NCBI RefSeq assembly: GCF_004364805.1
Contig: NZ_SOAP01000002.1
Span: 496,001-560,000 of the forward strand
DNA from: Pelagimonas phthalicica
GTDB lineage: Bacteria; Pseudomonadota; Alphaproteobacteria; Rhodobacterales; Rhodobacteraceae
Direction: 5' to 3'
Length of the DNA stretch: 64,000 nucleotides
The position numbers and the translations under genes are program-made. Numbering within the stretch: position 1 is the first letter of the stretch; each line of letters begins with the position of its first letter. Below are positions 1 to 8,390 of this stretch, piece by piece. The notes beneath the pieces were generated by a model. That model was not told the DNA's origin. It searched no databases and worked only from the letters and a program-made list of their open reading frames with translations.

Positions 1-1
1 T

Positions 2-181
2 ACCGCATGTATGCATCTACACTTCATCGCCAAGAATATCGAGCGCATGGGTGATCATGTGACGTCGATCGCGGAACAGGTCGTGTTCCTGGCGACAGGC
101 CAGAAGCCAGAAGATGCCCGCCAAAAGGGCGACGAAACTGCTGCTGAGCTTGGTCAGCACAGCGCGAGCAACGGGAGCTAA
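2..181 (+). CDS. phoU: PhoU, phosphate-signalling protein (C-terminal part)
   Basis: Partial gene cut by the window start; the last 59 codons are present. The fragment reads ...FIAKNIERMGDHVTSIAEQ..., the conserved metal-binding helix of PhoU (the E/D of NIERMGDHV coordinate metal in this family). PhoU couples the Pst phosphate transporter to the PhoR kinase and keeps PhoB off when phosphate is ample. It ends 3 bp before phoB, so the two are co-transcribed, as in the usual pstSCAB-phoU-phoB order of alphaproteobacteria; the upstream genes lie outside the window. Confidence 0.93.
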   Translation, partial: TACMHLHFIAKNIERMGDHVTSIAEQVVFLATGQKPEDARQKGDETAAELGQHSASNGS

Positions 182-184
182 CCC

Positions 185-874
185 ATGTCTTCTGATCAAC
201 CGACAGTGCTTGTGGTTGAGGATGAAGCGGCACAGCGCGAAATCCTCAGCTATAACCTGGAGGCCGAAGGGTTTCGCGTCGTTCGAGCCGAAAATGGCGA
301 AGAAGCTCTGGTCATGGTCTCCGAAGAAAGCCCGGATATCATCGTGCTGGACTGGATGATGCCCAATGTGTCGGGCATCGAGGTCTGCCGCCAGATCAAA
401 ACCCGGCCCGACACGCGCAATGTGCCGATCATCATGCTGTCGGCGCGTTCCGAAGAGGTGGACCGCGTCCGGGGTCTGGAAACCGGCGCGGATGACTATG
501 TGGTCAAACCCTATTCGGTGGTCGAATTGATGGCACGGGTGCGCGCCCAACTGCGCCGGACCCGTCCGGCAGCGGTGGGTGTGCAACTGGATTACGAGGA
601 TATCTCGCTGGATCCCGAAACGCACCGCGTAACCCGCAGCGGTCAGACCCTGAAACTGGGCCCCACCGAGTTTCGCCTGCTCTCGACCTTTATGGAAAAG
701 CCGGGCCGAGTGTGGTCACGCGACCAGCTGCTCGACCGGGTTTGGGGCCGCGACATATATGTGGATACACGCACCGTTGACGTTCATATCGGCCGCCTGC
801 GCAAAGCTTTGTGCCAGCATGGCGGCGGTGACCCTCTGCGCACTGTGCGAGGGGCCGGCTATGCTTTGGGCTGA
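185..874 (+). CDS. phoB: PhoB, phosphate-regulon response regulator
   Basis: 229-residue OmpR/PhoB-type regulator. The receiver domain (about 5-120) has the acidic pair in VVEDE, the phosphorylated Asp56 in IVLDWMMP and Lys108 in VVKPY. The winged helix (about 135-228) ends in RTVRGAGYAL. It activates Pho-box promoters after phosphorylation by PhoR. The position directly after phoU supports PhoB over other OmpR paralogues. The start follows the phoU stop by 3 bp. No phoR is visible here. Confidence 0.93.
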   Translation: MSSDQPTVLVVEDEAAQREILSYNLEAEGFRVVRAENGEEALVMVSEESPDIIVLDWMMPNVSGIEVCRQIKTRPDTRNVPIIMLSARSEEVDRVRGLETGADDYVVKPYSVVELMARVRAQLRRTRPAAVGVQLDYEDISLDPETHRVTRSGQTLKLGPTEFRLLSTFMEKPGRVWSRDQLLDRVWGRDIYVDTRTVDVHIGRLRKALCQHGGGDPLRTVRGAGYALG

Positions 875-880
875 AGAAGA

Positions 881-917
881 AAAATCCGTGAACGGATTTT
901 AAGGGGCATTGCCCCTC
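881..917 (+). terminator. Terminator hairpins after phoB
   Basis: A perfect 8-bp stem AAAATCCG / CGGATTTT with a TGAA loop (881-900) follows the phoB stop by 6 bp. A second hairpin, GGGGC/GCCCC, lies at 903-915 and belongs to the palindromic-repeat family described at 1210-1312. The A-rich left and T-rich right arms make this a plausible intrinsic terminator. Confidence 0.7.
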
Positions 918-940
918 TAGAGCCCAAGGGCTCCATTCAC

Positions 941-1211
941 CCTAGGGTCAGGACCCATTCATTTGACGTCACTGGCGCAGGAAGAGCAAAAAAGCAGTGG
1001 TTTTGGACGCGCAGGAACTGGCGGGGTCAATTTCAAGCGGTCAAAGCCGCTGCTTTGCAGCGCTACCTGCGTCTCCAAGATTTGGTTGGTCTTGCCCCTG
1101 AGCTGCGTTACATCACCTTGAAATACAACCAGTATTCCTGCGGAGACGTGCCTTGTCAGGACCAAGACCAACCAAACCAGTGGCGTTAAATTAATGGGTC
1201 CTGACCCTAGG
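941..1211. mobile_element. MITE-like element with 35-bp terminal inverted repeats
   Basis: Positions 941-975 and 1177-1211 are inverted repeats, 32 of 35 bases matching, beginning CCTAGGGTCAGGACCCATT on both ends. Inside, a second perfect 14-bp inverted repeat (TTTGGTTGGTCTTG at 1081-1094 and its complement at 1163-1176) abuts the right arm. About 270 bp in all, with no transposase or convincing reading frame, so it would need an enzyme in trans. Both ends meet the flank at TA (or CTAG), consistent with a TA or CTAG target duplication as made by IS630- or IS5-type enzymes; the family assignment is inference. It sits inside a dispersed palindromic repeat. Confidence 0.75.
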
Positions 1212-1312
1212 ATACTTTTGGCCCAAAGAAGCCTTAGCACCGCGCCCCAGGTTTCTTTGGGCTAAAAATATCCCGGGGAGTCCCGAGCTTGCTCGGGGCG
1301 GGGCAGCGCCCC
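1210..1312. repeat. Inverted pair of dispersed palindromic repeats
   Basis: A reversed copy (about 1210-1231, core TTTTGGCCCAAAGAA) and a forward copy (1251-1312, core TTCTTTGGGCT then ATATCCCGGGG and a GC-rich hairpin ending GGGGCAGCGCCCC) face each other across about 20 bp. Related copies occur at 33033-33093, 46256-46393 and 58347-58398, always just outside genes. The reversed copy's GC hairpin (903-933) is split from its core by the MITE-like element. Probable roles are transcription termination or mRNA 3' end protection. Confidence 0.75.
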
Positions 1313-1504
1313 AATGGTGCCGGTCAGGCGAAACTGCATATTTGAAGAAATAACGCTTGTGTTCCTTTTTTCCTCATTGTATGGCACGCGCACGAACCCC
1401 ACAGGCGGGGGCGGGCATTTGGGGGAGACATCCCCATACGTCCACCGGTTGGCCATTTGGCTGATCCCCCGCTCGAGGATATGAAACCGGAAAGGATAAG
1501 AAGC
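1313..1504 (+). promoter_or_regulatory. Structured 5' leader of rpsB
   Basis: There is no gene in this stretch. It carries a local hairpin GGGGA/TCCCC (about 1423-1436) and a longer-range pairing GCGGGGG (1405-1411) with CCCCCGC (1466-1472), which encloses it just ahead of the rpsB ribosome-binding site. Ribosomal protein S2 represses its own mRNA in other bacteria through leader structures, so an autoregulatory leader is plausible. The pairings are seen by eye and not scored. I could not settle the promoter. Confidence 0.4.
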
Positions 1505-2278
1505 ATGGCTCTTCCTGAGTTCACCATGCGTCAGCTGCTCGAAGCTGGCGTTCACTTTGGCCACCAAACCCAGCGCTGGAACCCTCGTATGGGCGAGTTC
1601 ATCTACGGCTCGCGCAACGGCATCCACATCATGGACCTGACCCAGACCGTTCCTATGCTGGATCAGGCTCTGAACGCGATCCGTGACTGTGTTGCCAAAG
1701 GTGGCCGCGTATTGTTCGTTGGCACCAAGCGTCAGGCCGCTGGCCCGGTTGCTGAAGCCGCTGAAAAATGCGCCCAGTACTACATGAACCACCGCTGGCT
1801 CGGCGGCACACTGACCAACTGGCAGACCGTTTCCCAGTCCATCAACCGCCTGCGTGCGATCGATGAGCAGATGGAAACCGGTGCCGAAGGTCTGACCAAG
1901 AAAGAGCGCCTGAACATGGAACGCGACCAGGCGAAGCTGCAGGCCTCTCTGGGCGGTATCCGCGAGATGGGTGGCGTGCCTGACATGCTCTTCGTCATCG
2001 ACGTGAAAAAAGAAGCTCTGGCCGTTGCCGAAGCCAACAAGCTGGGCATCCCGGTTGTGGCTGTTGTCGACACCAACTGCTCTCCAGATGGCGTTGACTA
2101 CATCATCCCAGGCAATGACGACGCATCTCGTGCGATCTCTTTGTACTGCGATCTGGCGTCGCGCGCTGCTCTGGACGGTATGACCGGTCAGATGGAAGCC
2201 GCCGGCATCGATCTGGGTGCTCTGGAAGAGGCACCAGCAGAAGAAGTTCTGGCAGAAGAAGCCCCTGCAGAGGCTTGA
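1505..2278 (+). CDS. rpsB: 30S ribosomal protein S2
   Basis: 257 residues. The start at [15 protein letters not shown] is chosen over an in-frame ATG 48 bp upstream because it matches the S2 N-terminus and follows the purine-rich GGAAAGGATAAG. The family signatures [13 protein letters not shown] and NNRWLGG-like [12 protein letters not shown] are present. S2 binds the 30S head-body junction late in assembly. The C-terminal tail is Ala/Glu-rich (about 20 residues), an extension common in alphaproteobacteria. tsf follows in the usual rpsB-tsf order. Confidence 0.98.
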   Translation: MALPEFTMRQLLEAGVHFGHQTQRWNPRMGEFIYGSRNGIHIMDLTQTVPMLDQALNAIRDCVAKGGRVLFVGTKRQAAGPVAEAAEKCAQYYMNHRWLGGTLTNWQTVSQSINRLRAIDEQMETGAEGLTKKERLNMERDQAKLQASLGGIREMGGVPDMLFVIDVKKEALAVAEANKLGIPVVAVVDTNCSPDGVDYIIPGNDDASRAISLYCDLASRAALDGMTGQMEAAGIDLGALEEAPAEEVLAEEAPAEA

Positions 2279-2286
2279 TCGGAGCT

Positions 2287-2351
2287 GTCGCAAAAGCGAC
2301 ATCCGAATGTGACATAGGCGGGTGGCCGGACTGAATGACTTCAGGCCACCC
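2287..2351 (+). promoter_or_regulatory. Two hairpins in the rpsB-tsf spacer
   Basis: GTCGC-AAAA-GCGAC (2287-2300) is followed by a long hairpin with arms GGGTGGCC (2320-2327) and GGCCACCC (2344-2351) and an inner CTGAA/TTCAG stem. Neither has a T-run, so this is more likely an RNA processing, stabilising or partial attenuation site between rpsB and tsf than a full terminator. Confidence 0.5.
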
Positions 2352-2386
2352 GAACAGCATTTAAGACAGATGAGGAGAGCCAAATC

Positions 2387-3265
2387 ATGGCGATCACTGC
2401 TGCACTCGTAAAAGAACTGCGTGAAATGACTGCCGCTGGCATGATGGATGCCAAAAAAGCGTTGGTTGAAACTGATGGCGACATGGAAGCTGCTGTCGAC
2501 TGGCTGCGCACCAAGGGCCTCGCCAAAGCGGCGAAGAAATCTGGCCGTACCGCAGCCGAAGGTCTGGTGGCCGTTTCCGTTGATGGCGGCAAAGGTGTCG
2601 CTGTTGAGGTGAACTCGGAAACCGACTTCGTTGCCAAAAACGCTGAGTTCCAGGAAATGGTTGGCGGTATCGCCAAGGCCGCTCTGGGCGTTGCTGACGT
2701 AGAAGCTCTGACAGCTGCTGACCTCCTCGGTGGCAAATCCGTTGCAGACACCATCACCGACAAGATCGCCACCATCGGCGAAAACATGTCCGTGCGCCGC
2801 ATGGCGTCCGTTGAAGGTGACGTTGTTGCAGCCTATGTGCACAACGCAGCCACCGCTGGCATGGGCCAGATCGGTGTTCTGGTTGCGCTGAAAGGCGGCG
2901 ACGAAGCATTCGGCAAGCAAATTGCCATGCACATCGCAGCAGCCAACCCGCAGTCGCTGGGCGAAGCAGACCTGGACCCGGCCGTTGTTGAAAAAGAGCG
3001 TCAGGTTCAAATCGACATCGCCAAGGAATCCGGCAAGCCAGACGCCGTGATCGAGAAAATGATCGTTGGCCGCATGAAGAAATTCCTAGCCGAAGTGACT
3101 CTGCTGGGCCAGCAGTTCGTCATGGACACTGACAAAACCGTTGAGCAGGCAGCCAAAGACGCGGGTGCCGAGATCGTTGGCTTTGTCCGTATGCAGGTTG
3201 GCGAAGGCATCGAAAAGAAAGAAGAAGATTTCGCAGCAGAGGTTGCGAAAGCGGTTCAAGGCTAA
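2387..3265 (+). CDS. tsf: Elongation factor Ts
   Basis: 292 residues, the usual length. The N-terminal UBA-like domain reads [19 protein letters not shown], followed by the EF-Tu-contacting TDFVAKN motif near residue 82 and two core domains. EF-Ts exchanges GDP for GTP on EF-Tu in the cytoplasm. GAGGAG lies 9 bp before the start. Transcription ends at a strong hairpin 28 bp after the stop. Confidence 0.98.
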   Translation: MAITAALVKELREMTAAGMMDAKKALVETDGDMEAAVDWLRTKGLAKAAKKSGRTAAEGLVAVSVDGGKGVAVEVNSETDFVAKNAEFQEMVGGIAKAALGVADVEALTAADLLGGKSVADTITDKIATIGENMSVRRMASVEGDVVAAYVHNAATAGMGQIGVLVALKGGDEAFGKQIAMHIAAANPQSLGEADLDPAVVEKERQVQIDIAKESGKPDAVIEKMIVGRMKKFLAEVTLLGQQFVMDTDKTVEQAAKDAGAEIVGFVRMQVGEGIEKKEEDFAAEVAKAVQG

Positions 3266-3292
3266 GCCCTTGTCCTCTTCTGGATCAAGTGG

Positions 3293-3330
3293 ATGGCGCG
3301 GGATACTCTCCCGCGCCATTTTGCGTTTTT
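3293..3330 (+). terminator. Intrinsic terminator of rpsB-tsf
   Basis: A 10-bp perfect stem ATGGCGCGGG / CCCGCGCCAT (3293-3302 and 3310-3319) with a 7-base loop is followed by TTTTGCGTTTTT. This is textbook rho-independent form. Confidence 0.9.
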
Positions 3331-3356
3331 GGGGCGCGCGCCGCCCGGTCGAAGGG

Positions 3357-3785
3357 TTGGGTGCGCTCGACGATGGACGCAAAGCCTATAACATTGGGCG
3401 GGCTGAACTCCTCAAAGGTCGCGTTCTGAACTCACGTAAAACCCGGGGCAAGCTGTGGCTTCCTCTTGGGCTCGTGTTGCATCGCGCTATGGAGCGCGGT
3501 GACACACTGGCTGATTTCTCGGCACCTCCGACATGGGACTCGCTGTCGCTTTATGAACAGCGGGCTTTGACGATTTGCTGGCGGTTCTATGGGGGTGGCA
3601 CCTTGGACGAGGCGATCAGCGGCAATGCCTTTTTTCTCTTGGAAGAGTTCTTGCGGTTTCGCACCTGTTGGCGTTCGGATGTCACCGAAGTCATTGACCA
3701 GGCCTTGAAACCCGGTTTCTTTCAGAAGGACCAAATTCGCTCAGTCGATCTTGCAAAACAGCTTTGGCAGGCAGAGGCAGCGTAA
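3357..3785 (+). CDS. Hypothetical protein, start uncertain
   Basis: An open frame runs from inside tsf to 3785. Because the tsf terminator intervenes, translation must begin after it; TTG at 3357 (142 residues) is one guess and TTG at 3321 another. The body, with YNIGRAELLKGRVLNSRKT, LHRAMERGD and an aromatic helical C-terminal half, looks like a real soluble alpha-helical protein but I recognise no family. The stop is followed in the same frame by the next ORF. Codon use matches the neighbours. Confidence 0.5.
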   Translation: MGALDDGRKAYNIGRAELLKGRVLNSRKTRGKLWLPLGLVLHRAMERGDTLADFSAPPTWDSLSLYEQRALTICWRFYGGGTLDEAISGNAFFLLEEFLRFRTCWRSDVTEVIDQALKPGFFQKDQIRSVDLAKQLWQAEAA

Positions 3786-3809
3786 CCCTTTCATTGCATC
3801 GCCTTTATC

Positions 3810-4373
3810 TTGGCGGCAAGCGCAGGTGCGGAGGCGAAATTTGGTCACTTGCGTCGCACTCTCCCAGATCCATACGGATATACCGTTTCGCGTGATCAAA
3901 TCGACATCACCTGGTTGGAGCAGAACCGCGATCCGGCATTCTGGCACGAATACGCGGCGCATTTTTGTGACAAAGAGCATTTTGGCCCCCGCCAGTGGGT
4001 GGAATGGATTGTTGCGCAGCCAGATTGTGATTTGGCCACCGCGGCGACTTTCTTTATGCGATGTGATGGCCCAAGACATCTGGGCGGGCCGGGGCAACCT
4101 CATGAACACGGCATTCGCCGAAAAGCGGAGGATGGCCCAGGAAGCTATCACCGCGACGATCGGGATGTTCAGCTATGCGAGGATATAGTTCGACGTGCCG
4201 AGGAAGGCTTTTACACCTTTAACCGGTTTAAGCCACTGGATGAGATCACCGATTTGGACGGTCTGGACCCAAAAGCATATCCGCGCGCCTTGCTACGCTT
4301 GTCCGGTCAGGAAACGGCGAAATCGGTTTGGTTGATGATTGACGAAGATACATTCATGCTGCGGCTCGTCTGA
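3810..4373 (+). CDS. DUF4274-like hypothetical protein
   Basis: 187 residues from a TTG at 3810; no ATG lies near, and TTG at 3849 is an alternative start. The central part, WLEQNRDPAFWHEYAAHF followed by WIVAQPDCDLATAATFF, resembles the DUF4274 pattern (a W-D-A helix, then a PDCD-x-ATA motif before a FF/FW pair). The function of that family is unknown. Only one in-frame TAA (3783-3785) and 24 bp separate it from the upstream ORF. The family call is from memory of the motif, not a search. Confidence 0.55.
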   Translation: MAASAGAEAKFGHLRRTLPDPYGYTVSRDQIDITWLEQNRDPAFWHEYAAHFCDKEHFGPRQWVEWIVAQPDCDLATAATFFMRCDGPRHLGGPGQPHEHGIRRKAEDGPGSYHRDDRDVQLCEDIVRRAEEGFYTFNRFKPLDEITDLDGLDPKAYPRALLRLSGQETAKSVWLMIDEDTFMLRLV

Positions 4374-4678
4374 TCACAGGCAAAAGGGCAGGGCGGGCGC
4401 GCCGGGACCCCAACCAGAGACATTGGGGATGAAGGTTGAGGCCCCGACGGTTTGCAAGCTGGAAGATGCTTGAAAACACATCCCCAACCCACTCGGCAAA
4501 AGCCGAAGAAAAGCAGAGCCCGATAATCGACGGGGTACCATTCCCTTGGTGTTCCATGGCCTAAATCGGCCACCACTCACGGAACAAAGCCAAACTCGCA
4601 AGAATGGCCGAAATCCGTAAGTCTGGATTTCCAGACCTTACGTCACTTTAGGACCAAAACGCGGGTAAGGCGCTGAAT
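4374..4678. other. Intergenic stretch without a supported gene
   Basis: Six frames give only short ORFs without a recognisable protein pattern or ribosome-binding site. The one clear element is a hairpin at 4616-4642 (CGTAAGTCTGGA paired with TCCAGACCTTACG, one bulge), 37 bp beyond the luxR stop on the minus strand; it may end the aroQ-luxR transcript, although its T-run is weak. Confidence 0.5.
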
Positions 4679-5440
4679 TTAGGCGTGAATCACATACATC
4701 TGATTGTGGAACGCCGCCTTGGCGACCGCTTGGGCTGTGGTTTCCACATTCAGTGTTTCGCGGGCAAGGCGCAGATGTTTTTCAATCGTCGCCTGGGTTA
4801 GCCCCATGATCTGGGCAATATCCTGCATGGTCTTGCCATCTCCCACCCATTCCAGCGCCTCGCGTTGGCGCGGGGTCAGGTTCTGGTTTTGCAGCGGAAT
4901 GGGCAAGGTCATGATTTTCAGATGAACAAGGTTGTTCATCAGAACAATATCGCCACCATGATCGGCCCACATTTCGTCAATCTGATCCTGGTTGATATCG
5001 GCCGCCGCACAAAGCGAAATAGCCCCTTTGGCGCGGCTGGAAACCGATTTGAAGCTGACGGTGTAGCCGGCATTCACCTTGTGGGTGAGGTTGAAGGCAA
5101 TGACCTTTTGCACCTTCTCGTCAATCTGACCATGCGAGATCCGCTCGGCCATCACACGCCAGCTGGCATGACCTTCGTTTTCAAGCGCCCAACGCACCAT
5201 GGGCGCATCGCGGTACAAGCCATCTTCGACAAAGCCCTTGCGGTATTCCGCAGTGTGGTTGCTGAGAACCACAAAGTCATTTGGATCGCCAAAGGAGGTC
5301 GGCGTCATGAATTGGGTAAACCCGTAAATGAGCCGGTCAAAGCCGAACTCTGCCATCTTGTCACAATGCAAAGACCAAAGAGCTTCGACATTGTCGACAT
5401 TGGTCAGTTCGGTCAGGTATGTGCGCAAATTGGCTTTCAC
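4679..5440 (-). CDS. LuxR-family regulator with autoinducer-binding domain (LuxR solo)
   Basis: 253 residues. The N-terminal two thirds (about 15-165) fit the acyl-homoserine-lactone-binding domain: Tyr, Asp, Pro and Trp of the ligand-pocket pattern appear in GLYRDAPMVRWALE, and another Trp in HASWRV. The C-terminal LTPRQREALEWVGDGKTMQDIA (split here by the 185-205 region) starts a GerE-type helix-turn-helix ending near 245. No LuxI-type synthase is nearby, so it is a solo regulator; the ligand is unknown. Its start overlaps the aroQ stop by 4 bp, giving translational coupling. Confidence 0.85.
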   Translation of the reverse strand: MKANLRTYLTELTNVDNVEALWSLHCDKMAEFGFDRLIYGFTQFMTPTSFGDPNDFVVLSNHTAEYRKGFVEDGLYRDAPMVRWALENEGHASWRVMAERISHGQIDEKVQKVIAFNLTHKVNAGYTVSFKSVSSRAKGAISLCAAADINQDQIDEMWADHGGDIVLMNNLVHLKIMTLPIPLQNQNLTPRQREALEWVGDGKTMQDIAQIMGLTQATIEKHLRLARETLNVETTAQAVAKAAFHNQMYVIHA

Positions 5441-5880
5441 GATCCGGTCTCCAAATGGTTGTTAAGCGCATCCATGGCCAGAATATAACCATGCGCTCCA
5501 AACCCACATATCAGACCTATGGCGACAGGTGAGATATAAGATTTGTGTCGAAAGCTTTCACGGGCGTGAATATTGGACAAATGCAGCTCAATAATCTTGG
5601 CGTCGCAGCCTTTGATCGCGTCCAGCAAAGCAATCGAGGTATGCGTGTAGGCACCCGCATTCAGAACGATGCCATCATGCGTGCCGCGCGCCTTGTGGAT
5701 TTCATCAACAAGGGCACCCTCGTGGTTCGATTGAACACAGCAGACCATTACGCCAATCTTGTCCGCATGGGCCGCGCACATGGCTTCGACATCGGGCAAG
5801 GTGGTGTGGCCGTAGATTTCCGGCTGTCGCGTGCCAAGCAGGTTCAGATTGGGACCGTTCAGGATCAGGAAGGAGCGCAT
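5437..5880 (-). CDS. aroQ: Type II 3-dehydroquinate dehydratase
   Basis: 147 residues. MRSFLILNGPNLNLLGTRQPEIYG is the family N-terminus; the catalytic Tyr is in EIYG and the flexible-loop Arg just before it. QSNHEGALVD, NAGAYTHTS and the catalytic His in ELHLSNIHARE follow. It dehydrates 3-dehydroquinate to 3-dehydroshikimate, the third step of the shikimate pathway, as a dodecamer. The start is set at the second Met, 24 bp inside the longest frame, because GGAG lies 6-9 bp ahead of it. It is first in a two-gene unit with the LuxR solo. Confidence 0.95.
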   Translation of the reverse strand: MRSFLILNGPNLNLLGTRQPEIYGHTTLPDVEAMCAAHADKIGVMVCCVQSNHEGALVDEIHKARGTHDGIVLNAGAYTHTSIALLDAIKGCDAKIIELHLSNIHARESFRHKSYISPVAIGLICGFGAHGYILAMDALNNHLETGS

Positions 5881-5992
5881 GAGTTTCTCCGAATTTCTGA
5901 TCATCTGGTAAAGGGCAGGGCGTGGCCCTGTCCAGTGTTTCCTGATTTTTCCTGATCTTTAACGGTTTTACTGTGCTTTCTGCACCTGCAAC

Positions 5993-8341
5993 CTATGTGG
6001 ACCGCTGGCCGCTTGCCGGAACCTGAATATCTTGGGGAGCTTGCCCCGCGCGCCAAAGCTCATGCGCCATATCAAATCCGGTTTCGAGATCGCGTGTATA
6101 GCCTTCGGTGTCGAACAAGGGGGCCGTCGCGCGTGTTTCTTCCAAGCGGGTCTTCAATTGCGCGCGCCGGTCCGGGTCTTTCGCCAAGGCCAGGATCAAA
6201 GCTTCGTAATCCGCCTCGGTTTCGGTGATCAATTCGGGCAAACCAACAGCCTTGAGCAAACTGCCACAAACGCGCGCAGCGAACTGGTCACCCAAGAGAG
6301 TCACAATTGGCACGGCCATCCACAAAGCATCGCTGCCCGTGGTGTGGGCGTTATAGGCAAAGGTATCGATGAACAGATCCGCGTGCTGGTGACGCGCCAA
6401 ATGGTCGATATTGTTCGCGCGTGGCGCGAAGACCAACCGGTCCGGCGCAATCCCGACCTTCGCCGCTTGTTCTTTCAAATTGGCCTGCGCCCAGTCATTG
6501 GATTCCAACAACCAAAGCACCGCATTGGGCACCTGTTCGAGAACACGCATCCAGATGGCAAACTCGCGCGGCGTAATTTTATACGTGCTGTTGAAACAAC
6601 ACAGCACAAGCGCATCCTCAGGCAGCTCATGCTCTGCGCGCGTTTTGGCGTCCTTAGGCACTTCGCGACGGTTGTCATTGGGCTGGTAACAATGAGGCAA
6701 GCTCAATAGCGCTTCGCTGACATGGTTGCGATGGGTCGATGGAACCAAAGTGGGATCAACCACGATGTAATCCATGAAGGGGGCACCAGAGGTTCCCGGA
6801 TAGCCAAGATAGTTCATTTGCACCGGCGCAAGACGTTTGGCGAAAAGCGCAGTGCGCGAATGCTGCGTATAGCTTGTCAGATCGATGGCGATATCAAGTT
6901 TGTCGTCCTTAACAAGTTGCGCCGCCTCATTGTCACTGAGGGCGCGAATATCGCGAAAAGTCGAAAACTCCTGGCTGAGTTCATCGCGCAACGCGTCTTG
7001 CTGGTTGGGACCAAAGGAATAGCCGATCAGCTCGAACCGGTTGCGATCATGCGCTTTCAGAGTGCCGGCGATCAAGCGCCCGACCGGGTGATTGCGGTAA
7101 TCAGCCGAGAAATAGCCAATGCGCAACTTCGCGGGGCGTTCGGAGCTTTGGGGTGGTTGGGGCAGGGGGGCAATATCTGAAAAAGACGTTTTCGCATAAT
7201 TGCTTGCCCTGGCAAGTTGATGTTCCGCATGATCCACCATCGCCAACAAAGTCAACGGCGGAACAGCATCACCTTTAATACCCAAGGTATCGGTCACATC
7301 AGCGAAATCTGCATAGGCCCGGAAATCGCATATGTGAGCCATTTGATGCAATCGTTGTGCGCTGGCCATGGCGTGATTGTCATCCGCACGCAACGCCGCA
7401 TCATAGGCTGCAACAGCCTCATCTAATCGGCCAAGACGTTGAAGCAAAGTGCCATAGGAGTTTTGCGCATTTGCGTCTTTGGGGGCGAGGTCCACAGCCT
7501 TTTTCAAGACCGTTTCCGCCTGAGCCAAGCGACCGAGCGATTGCAATACATTGCCCAGATTGATGTAGGCCGCGGCAAATTGCGGGCTGGCTGAAATGGC
7601 CTTCTCGTAATGCTCTGCGGAAGCTTCCAGTTGTCCGGTGGCTTTCAGGGCAAGGCCAAGATTGAAATGAGCCCCAGCAAAACGCGGATGGGCTTTGAGG
7701 GCGCGGTGGTACAACTTGACAGCCTCGGTTAAATCACCGGTCTTCTGAAACATATTCCCAAGATTGGTCAGAAATTCCGGGTTATCTGCGTTCAATTCGG
7801 TGGCACGGGTAAAAGCGGCCAACGCCTCTGATATCTGCTCGGTTTCTTGCAGGACCGCACCAAGCGAATTCCAGCCCTCAGCATAGGTTGGAGCCAGCTT
7901 CAAAGCCGCACGAAACGCGCGCTCGGCATCTGCCATCCGCCCCTGAGCGCGCAAGGCCAATCCAAGATTGTTATGGCTTGCAGGCTTGTCCGGTGCGAGC
8001 ATCAGAGACTTACGAAAAGCGTCCTCCGCACCTTTAAAATTGCTCAACTGCATCTGAGACGCCCCCAAAAGCGCAACAATACCAGGTGCGTTTTGTTGTG
8101 CTGCTGGCAGAGCGGAAATGGCGCGGACGACCTGCTGAAATTTTCCTTGTTGATAAAGCGTCTGAATCGATAGGGCCGGATTGCGCTTGGACGGGTTCAA
8201 CCGTTGCAGTCCTTTTTGGGCGTCCTTGTTATTGGGGTTCTTGGCCAACAGTTGCGCATAGATCTTTGCAGCCTGCGCAGGATTTCCTTGAGTCTCCAAG
8301 AGCTTTGCAGCTCTGAGGGCTTTTTGGTCGCTTTGGGTCAC
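5993..8341 (-). CDS. TPR-repeat O-GlcNAc transferase-like glycosyltransferase (GT41)
   Basis: 782 residues. Residues 1-345 form about nine tetratricopeptide repeats (for example ASHNNLGLALRAQGR). Residues about 400-750 match the GT41/SPINDLY catalytic region: GYFSADYRNHPVGRL (catalytic-site His), CCFNSTYKITP (nucleotide-binding Lys) and AHTTGSDALWMAVP (UDP-binding loop). Such enzymes transfer GlcNAc or related sugars to Ser/Thr of proteins; in bacteria some modify flagellin or adhesins. No signal peptide, so cytoplasmic. It stands alone, with a long stem-loop upstream. The substrate is unknown. Confidence 0.88.
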   Translation of the reverse strand: MTQSDQKALRAAKLLETQGNPAQAAKIYAQLLAKNPNNKDAQKGLQRLNPSKRNPALSIQTLYQQGKFQQVVRAISALPAAQQNAPGIVALLGASQMQLSNFKGAEDAFRKSLMLAPDKPASHNNLGLALRAQGRMADAERAFRAALKLAPTYAEGWNSLGAVLQETEQISEALAAFTRATELNADNPEFLTNLGNMFQKTGDLTEAVKLYHRALKAHPRFAGAHFNLGLALKATGQLEASAEHYEKAISASPQFAAAYINLGNVLQSLGRLAQAETVLKKAVDLAPKDANAQNSYGTLLQRLGRLDEAVAAYDAALRADDNHAMASAQRLHQMAHICDFRAYADFADVTDTLGIKGDAVPPLTLLAMVDHAEHQLARASNYAKTSFSDIAPLPQPPQSSERPAKLRIGYFSADYRNHPVGRLIAGTLKAHDRNRFELIGYSFGPNQQDALRDELSQEFSTFRDIRALSDNEAAQLVKDDKLDIAIDLTSYTQHSRTALFAKRLAPVQMNYLGYPGTSGAPFMDYIVVDPTLVPSTHRNHVSEALLSLPHCYQPNDNRREVPKDAKTRAEHELPEDALVLCCFNSTYKITPREFAIWMRVLEQVPNAVLWLLESNDWAQANLKEQAAKVGIAPDRLVFAPRANNIDHLARHQHADLFIDTFAYNAHTTGSDALWMAVPIVTLLGDQFAARVCGSLLKAVGLPELITETEADYEALILALAKDPDRRAQLKTRLEETRATAPLFDTEGYTRDLETGFDMAHELWRAGQAPQDIQVPASGQRST

Positions 8342-8390
8342 ACAGGGTACCGGGGAATTGGGTCGTTACACTGACACCTGAAAACGGCGT

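Noticed and set aside
959-1240. A 93-codon minus-strand frame across the MITE-like element
   Set aside because: It spans both inverted repeats, has no ribosome site and no resemblance to a transposase.
1262-3010. A 582-codon open frame on the minus strand
   Set aside because: It runs antisense to rpsB and tsf, whose protein matches are unmistakable; the antisense frame is a by-product of their codon use.
4374-4601. Short minus-strand frames (75-89 codons) downstream of luxR
   Set aside because: Overlapping frames with no ribosome site, no domain pattern and no consistent codon use.
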